From the NCBI GenBank assembly GCA_958426095.1, contig CATZYB010000091.1, positions 1 through 10,282 of the forward strand: 10,282 nucleotides of DNA, read 5' to 3'. Below the pieces are notes generated by a model. That model was not told where the DNA came from and searched no databases. It saw nothing but the letters and a program-made list of their open reading frames with translations. The DNA is from an uncultured Lachnospiraceae bacterium. GTDB lineage: Bacteria > Bacillota > Clostridia > Lachnospirales > Lachnospiraceae. This document shows, in pieces, positions 7,386 through 10,282 of this stretch; positions within the stretch are counted from its first letter, which is position 1; each line of letters opens with the position of its first letter. A program made the translations under genes and the position numbers.

Positions 7386-7414
7386 ATCATAACATATTCG
7401 CCCAACTTTGGCAA
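7386..7414 (-). promoter_or_regulatory. Sigma-A promoter of the leftward block
   Basis: On the minus strand TTGCCA (7409-7414) and TATGAT (7386-7391) are separated by exactly 17 bases. A TG dinucleotide one base before the -10 makes it an extended promoter. Transcription would start near 7379, giving a leader of about 32 nt before the FAD dehydrogenase gene. This is the best promoter found for the whole minus-strand block. Confidence 0.75.
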
Positions 7415-7422
7415 CGAAGACT

Positions 7423-7447
7423 CTTTGCCGGCATCCGCGCCGCAAAG
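7423..7447. promoter_or_regulatory. Inverted repeat between divergent promoters
   Basis: CTTTGC and GGC on the left pair with GCC and GCAAAG on the right. This gives nine base pairs with one bulged C and a six-base loop, ATCCGC. The repeat sits in the 44-bp space between the two outward-facing -35 boxes, where a shared regulator could bind. No T run follows on either strand, so it is not a terminator. Operator function is inference from position. Confidence 0.35.
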
Positions 7448-7458
7448 GCGGTCCATCC

Positions 7459-7487
7459 TTGTTTTCTTACAATGAATATGGTATGAT
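7459..7487 (+). promoter_or_regulatory. Sigma-A promoter of the MATE transporter gene
   Basis: TTGTTT (7459-7464) and TATGAT (7482-7487) are 17 bases apart, with an extended -10 TG at 7479-7480. The transcript would start near 7494. That excludes the in-frame TTG at 7491 as a start codon and supports the GTG at 7530. Confidence 0.7.
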
Positions 7488-7529
7488 AATTTGAATATGA
7501 ATATACAAATTTTAAGGGGGATGATAAAA

Positions 7530-8909
7530 GTGAGCCAAAATACATCGAATAAACTTGGCACGGAAAAAATCAGCCGTCTGCTCTTTCAGCTCGCTTTGCC
7601 GGCGATTACCGCCCAGATCATTAACATGCTTTACAATATCGTAGACCGTATCTATATCGGCCACATTGAAGGTATCGGTACACTGGCCCTGACGGGCGTC
7701 GGTGTCTGCTTTCCTATTATTATATTAATCTCCGCTTTCAGTTGTCTGATTGGTATGGGCGGAGCCCCCCAGGCTTCCATTCGAATGGGCGAACAAAACA
7801 TGGATGAGGCTGAACGGATTCTCGGCAATTGCTTTGCCGCTCTCATTTTCCTCGCTGTCACTTTGACAGCCATATTTCTGATCGGAGGCCGGACATTGCT
7901 CCAGCTTTTCGGCGCCAGTAGCGACACTCTCCCTTATGCCATGGAATATCTGAACATTTATGTCATAGGTACAATTTTCGTTATGATCTCCCTGGGATTG
8001 AATAGCTTTATATCTGCTCAGGGCTTTGCAAAAATCAGTATGTTTACGGTGGTTATCGGCGCTGTCATTAATATTGTTTTAGACCCGATTTTTATTTTCG
8101 GTTTACAAATGGGTGTCCGCGGTGCAGCTCTGGCAACCATTATTTCCCAATGTATCTCCGCTATTTGGGTCCTGAAATTTCTGACAGGTCCAAAAACAAC
8201 ACTGAGAATAAGTATTTCTAATATGAAGATTTCCAAACGTATCCTGCTGCCGGTCCTTGCCCTTGGCTTATCTCCTTTTATCATGCAGAGTACGGAAAGC
8301 TTATTAAGTATCTGCTTTAATACTTCACTGCAAAAATACGGCGGCGATCTGGCTGTCGGTTCCATGACGATCCTGACAAGCATTATGCAGATTTTATCCC
8401 TGCCCCTGTCCGGCCTGACCCAGGGCGCCCAGCCAATCATCAGCTACAACTTCGGCGCTGGCAATAAGGCCCGGGTGAAACAGGCTTTCCGCCTGCTTTT
8501 TATCTGCTGCGTTGCCTTTTCCACCCTATACTGGCTCCTCAATATGGCTGCTCCCGGACTCCTCGTCGGTGTTTTCGCCAACGACCCGGCATTAAAAGAC
8601 ATGGCCTCCTGGGCTTTACGCATTTATCTGGCCACCGGCTTTATGATGGGTATCCAGTTAGCCTGCCAGCAGACTTTCGTCGCCATTGGACAGGCAAAAA
8701 TTTCTCTGTTCTTGGCCCTGCTCCGGAAAATCATTCTGCTGATTCCGCTCATTTATATTCTGCCGAACTTTTTCGCAGATAAGGTATTTGCAGTGTTCCT
8801 GGCCGAACCTATTTCCGACTTCATTGCCGCTTCCACTACCTTTACCCTGTTCCAAAAACGGTTCAACAAGGTACTCAATGAGCGTGAAACTCTGCTTGAA
8901 CAACAATGA
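7530..8909 (+). CDS. MATE-family multidrug efflux transporter
   Basis: Integral membrane antiporter of the MATE family, 459 residues, expected to have 12 membrane helices in two homologous halves. Such proteins expel cationic drugs and dyes in exchange for Na+ or H+. The N-terminus reads like MepA-type members: LGTEKI (9-14), a PAITAQIINMLYNIVDR stretch with the conserved Asp39, then IYIGHI. GAQPIISYNFGAG (299-311) is another family landmark, and hydrophobic helices fill most of the length. Translation should start at the GTG at 7530, nine bases after AAGGGGG. The ATG at 7521 abuts that ribosome site and is too close, while the TTG at 7491 lies upstream of the predicted transcript start. It is monocistronic, diverging from the FAD dehydrogenase and followed by a hairpin. 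The exported substrate cannot be predicted. Confidence 0.93.
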   Translation: MSQNTSNKLGTEKISRLLFQLALPAITAQIINMLYNIVDRIYIGHIEGIGTLALTGVGVCFPIIILISAFSCLIGMGGAPQASIRMGEQNMDEAERILGNCFAALIFLAVTLTAIFLIGGRTLLQLFGASSDTLPYAMEYLNIYVIGTIFVMISLGLNSFISAQGFAKISMFTVVIGAVINIVLDPIFIFGLQMGVRGAALATIISQCISAIWVLKFLTGPKTTLRISISNMKISKRILLPVLALGLSPFIMQSTESLLSICFNTSLQKYGGDLAVGSMTILTSIMQILSLPLSGLTQGAQPIISYNFGAGNKARVKQAFRLLFICCVAFSTLYWLLNMAAPGLLVGVFANDPALKDMASWALRIYLATGFMMGIQLACQQTFVAIGQAKISLFLALLRKIILLIPLIYILPNFFADKVFAVFLAEPISDFIAASTTFTLFQKRFNKVLNERETLLEQQ

Positions 8910-8929
8910 GCCACGCAAAAAGTATGTCC

Positions 8930-8983
8930 AAAAAAATAAGTCGGGGGTGGAATTCCTTTATAAATTCCACCCACACAACTTTA
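8930..8983. terminator. Bidirectional terminator-like hairpin after the MATE gene
   Basis: GGGTGGAATT (8945-8954) pairs perfectly over 10 bp with AATTCCACCC (8963-8972) around an eight-base loop. Rightward, the tail is T-rich but begins only after ACACAAC. Leftward, seven T residues (8930-8936) follow eight bases after the stem. It stands between the converging MATE gene and the small minus-strand genes and probably stops both, though neither T run directly abuts the stem. Confidence 0.55.
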
Positions 8984-9203
8984 TTTCTCATCTTCATATT
9001 CCACAACTTTCTCTGGGTTTTCTTCATTCTCATATTTCCTGCTTTCAATGATTATCTTCCGTTCAATTTCCGCTTCAATCTTTCCCCGTTCTTTATATTC
9101 ATTATCCCTTATTTCCCGATATTTTTCATTGTTGCTTTACATACACCGGCACTATTATAAATAAGAGTCCCAATATAAATTCAACTATAAATTCTTCATC
9201 CAT
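8981..9203 (-). pseudogene. Small membrane/coiled-coil protein gene with a +1 frameshift
   Basis: The ATG at 9203 has GGAG eight bases upstream. It begins a 25-residue peptide with an acidic start (MDEE) and one hydrophobic helix (about residues 9-21), and ends at a TGA at 9126-9128. Skipping one base around that stop opens another frame, read as NEKYREIRDNEYKERG and onward for about 50 codons. That tail is charged, Glu/Lys/Arg-rich and helical, and ends at a TAA at 8981-8983. Together they would make a protein of about 74 residues with an N-terminal membrane anchor and a cytoplasmic coiled-coil tail. Its composition is coding-like, and the other minus-strand frames here are full of stops. 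The gene may be broken, the read may contain an error, or the shift may be programmed at CAA-TGA. An in-frame ATG at 9251 is an alternative start with a poorer ribosome site. I do not recognise the family. Confidence 0.5.
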
Positions 9204-9252
9204 ATCTTTTTCTCCTGCAAGGTTCGATATCATCCACTCTCTGCGATGCATA

Positions 9253-9681
9253 TTATCTGAGCCTCTCCACTCTCACGATAATACGAGTCTCCTCTTCATA
9301 ATAAATTTTGTATTTTGCCCCTTTCTCAAACTCATCTGGAAAAATTTTTTTCTTTGTCTGATTGTCTAATAAAACCCATCTGGGCGTTCCATCATCTTCA
9401 TTAAACTCATAGTCCATCGCCCACACACAATCGTTAGAACGATACTCTTTCTTATATTGCCCCTCGAAAAATTCTATCTTAGGTTCAGCTAAAACCCTCC
9501 TGTAAAACACAAATCTATCGACTGAAAGCACTATAAGGAGTAGGCCTAACACTACTGAAAACCGAATTTCCTTCTTCGGCCATTTACTGAATAGACTGAA
9601 TACTATTCCCAATATGCCTACAATTAAGCTGGCCAGAACTTGAACCTCCATATAATAATAAATTCCATCAAGATTGTACAT
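9253..9681 (-). CDS. Hypothetical two-TM membrane protein
   Basis: 142 residues, family not recognised. Two hydrophobic helices are clear (about 14-32 and 42-60), separated by a basic loop (KWPKKEIR, 33-40) that should face the cytoplasm. The remaining 80 residues are polar and mixed, with several short beta-like strands: WAMDYEF, RWVLLDN, KYKIYYEE and TRIIVRVE. This suggests a small beta domain displayed next to the membrane. The ATG at 9681 is preceded by AGGAGA with seven-base spacing, better than the ATG at 9651. It lies 35 nt after the upstream two-TM gene and 49 nt before the frameshifted gene, all on one strand, so the three are probably co-transcribed. Base composition is clearly more AT-rich than the housekeeping block. 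Confidence 0.7.
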   Translation of the reverse strand: MYNLDGIYYYMEVQVLASLIVGILGIVFSLFSKWPKKEIRFSVVLGLLLIVLSVDRFVFYRRVLAEPKIEFFEGQYKKEYRSNDCVWAMDYEFNEDDGTPRWVLLDNQTKKKIFPDEFEKGAKYKIYYEEETRIIVRVERLR

Positions 9682-9716
9682 GTCTTCTCTCCTATGATTA
9701 AATTTGACTTTGGAAG

Positions 9717-10282
9717 TTACTCATTTCTTTCTCTGGCAATTATGTAATACCACTGTTTCTCCTTTTGTTCCGAATTTACTTCATAACCATCCCACAAACA
9801 TTCTCTTACCGCCTGCTCTATATTCATCGCATTATCATCAGATTTATAAACAAACATAGAAAAACCACTGTCCAAAAATCCTCTCTTAATCCAAAATCCA
9901 ATCATATATTCATCATTATTCCGATATATTAAAACATCTCCACCGGAAGAACATTTTTTATATTTGTCAGGAAGTTCGACCAATCCCTTCTCTTCAGATT
10001 CACCAAGTTGATGGTTTTCCACCATTTCAACAATTTCATATCTCATATTTTTATACACTCTAAAATTCAGCTTATTCTGGCTTCCGCTTAATAAATATAA
10101 AAGGTATACAACAACCAAAATTATAGGAATAAAATCCTTAATTGATTTATGATTTCCTTTTAAATATTTCACCGCCCATATACCACATGCAATGAATAAG
10201 AAAAAGAATAGCATATCCAGAATTGAATAGAGAACAAAAAAGTGAAAAAACAATTCTTCATAATACCAGGAACTTAAAAAAT
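9717..10282 (-). CDS. Hypothetical two-TM membrane protein, 5' end outside the window
   Basis: The frame is open from the right edge of the window to a TAA at 9717-9719, giving 187 visible codons. A TTG at 10253 and an ATG at 10214 exist in frame, but neither has a ribosome site. The residues before the TTG read plausibly as protein (SSWYYEEL), so the true start probably lies beyond 10282. There are two hydrophobic segments. The first is very rich in Phe and Leu (about 30 residues from the TTG), and the second is around IPIILVVVYLLYLLSG. A soluble C-terminal domain of about 115 residues follows, with VELPDKYKKCSSGGD and IGFWIKRGF. It is AT-rich like its neighbour. I do not recognise the family, and nothing shows a catalytic site. 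Confidence 0.65.
   Translation of the reverse strand, partial: FLSSWYYEELFFHFFVLYSILDMLFFFLFIACGIWAVKYLKGNHKSIKDFIPIILVVVYLLYLLSGSQNKLNFRVYKNMRYEIVEMVENHQLGESEEKGLVELPDKYKKCSSGGDVLIYRNNDEYMIGFWIKRGFLDSGFSMFVYKSDDNAMNIEQAVRECLWDGYEVNSEQKEKQWYYIIARERNE

Noticed and set aside
7491..7529. TTG at 7491 or ATG at 7521 as the MATE start
   Set aside because: The first precedes the predicted transcript start; the second abuts the ribosome site. The GTG at 7530 has nine-base spacing.
8906..9160. Plus-strand frame encoding a Phe/Ile-rich hydrophobic 84-residue protein after the MATE gene
   Set aside because: It starts inside the end of the MATE gene with no ribosome site, crosses the terminator hairpin, and its hydrophobic look comes from being antisense to the Glu/Lys-rich tail of the frameshifted minus-strand gene.
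1..10282. CRISPR array, tRNA, rRNA, insertion sequence or attachment site
   Set aside because: Scanning by eye on both strands showed no regularly spaced repeats, no cloverleaf-like segment, no transposase and no long terminal repeats.

Overview
The window looks like part of a Clostridia chromosome, most likely a Lachnospiraceae-type gut anaerobe. This is inferred from gene content and order, purine-rich Shine-Dalgarno sites and protein style; no rRNA or other taxonomic marker is present. About 7.3 kb is a leftward (minus-strand) housekeeping block. In transcription order it runs: a COG2509-type FAD dehydrogenase, a YaaO-like Orn/Lys/Arg decarboxylase-family PLP enzyme, a divergent guanylate kinase-like protein, holB (DNA polymerase III delta'), ricT (PSP1/YaaT), a TrmN6/YabB-type methyltransferase and rsmI. 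The order is clearly related to the Bacillus subtilis block yaaO-tmk-yaaQ-yaaR-holB-yaaT-yabA-yabB-yazA-yabC. Here the tmk position holds a Gmk-like kinase, and yaaQ, yaaR, yabA and yazA are absent.

The first three genes overlap (8 and 29 nt) and probably share one strong promoter at 7386-7414. A 79-nt gap before holB holds a candidate internal promoter embedded in repeated GAGTAT(A/T)TC motifs. A 190-nt gap before ricT contains hairpins and no gene. A good intrinsic terminator sits between ricT and the methyltransferase pair, so the block is probably several transcription units rather than one.

To the right, a MATE-family efflux transporter (7530-8909, plus strand) diverges from the FAD dehydrogenase. 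The two promoters face away from each other, and an imperfect inverted repeat lies between their -35 boxes. A strong hairpin follows the transporter.

From about 8980 to the right edge the sequence becomes AT-rich. It holds three small minus-strand genes: a 5'-partial two-TM protein running off the window edge, a 142-aa two-TM protein, and a tiny membrane/coiled-coil protein of about 74 residues whose frame is broken by a +1 shift. None has a function I recognise. They look like an accessory cluster and are the least explained part of the window. The first 121 bases hold nothing I can assign.
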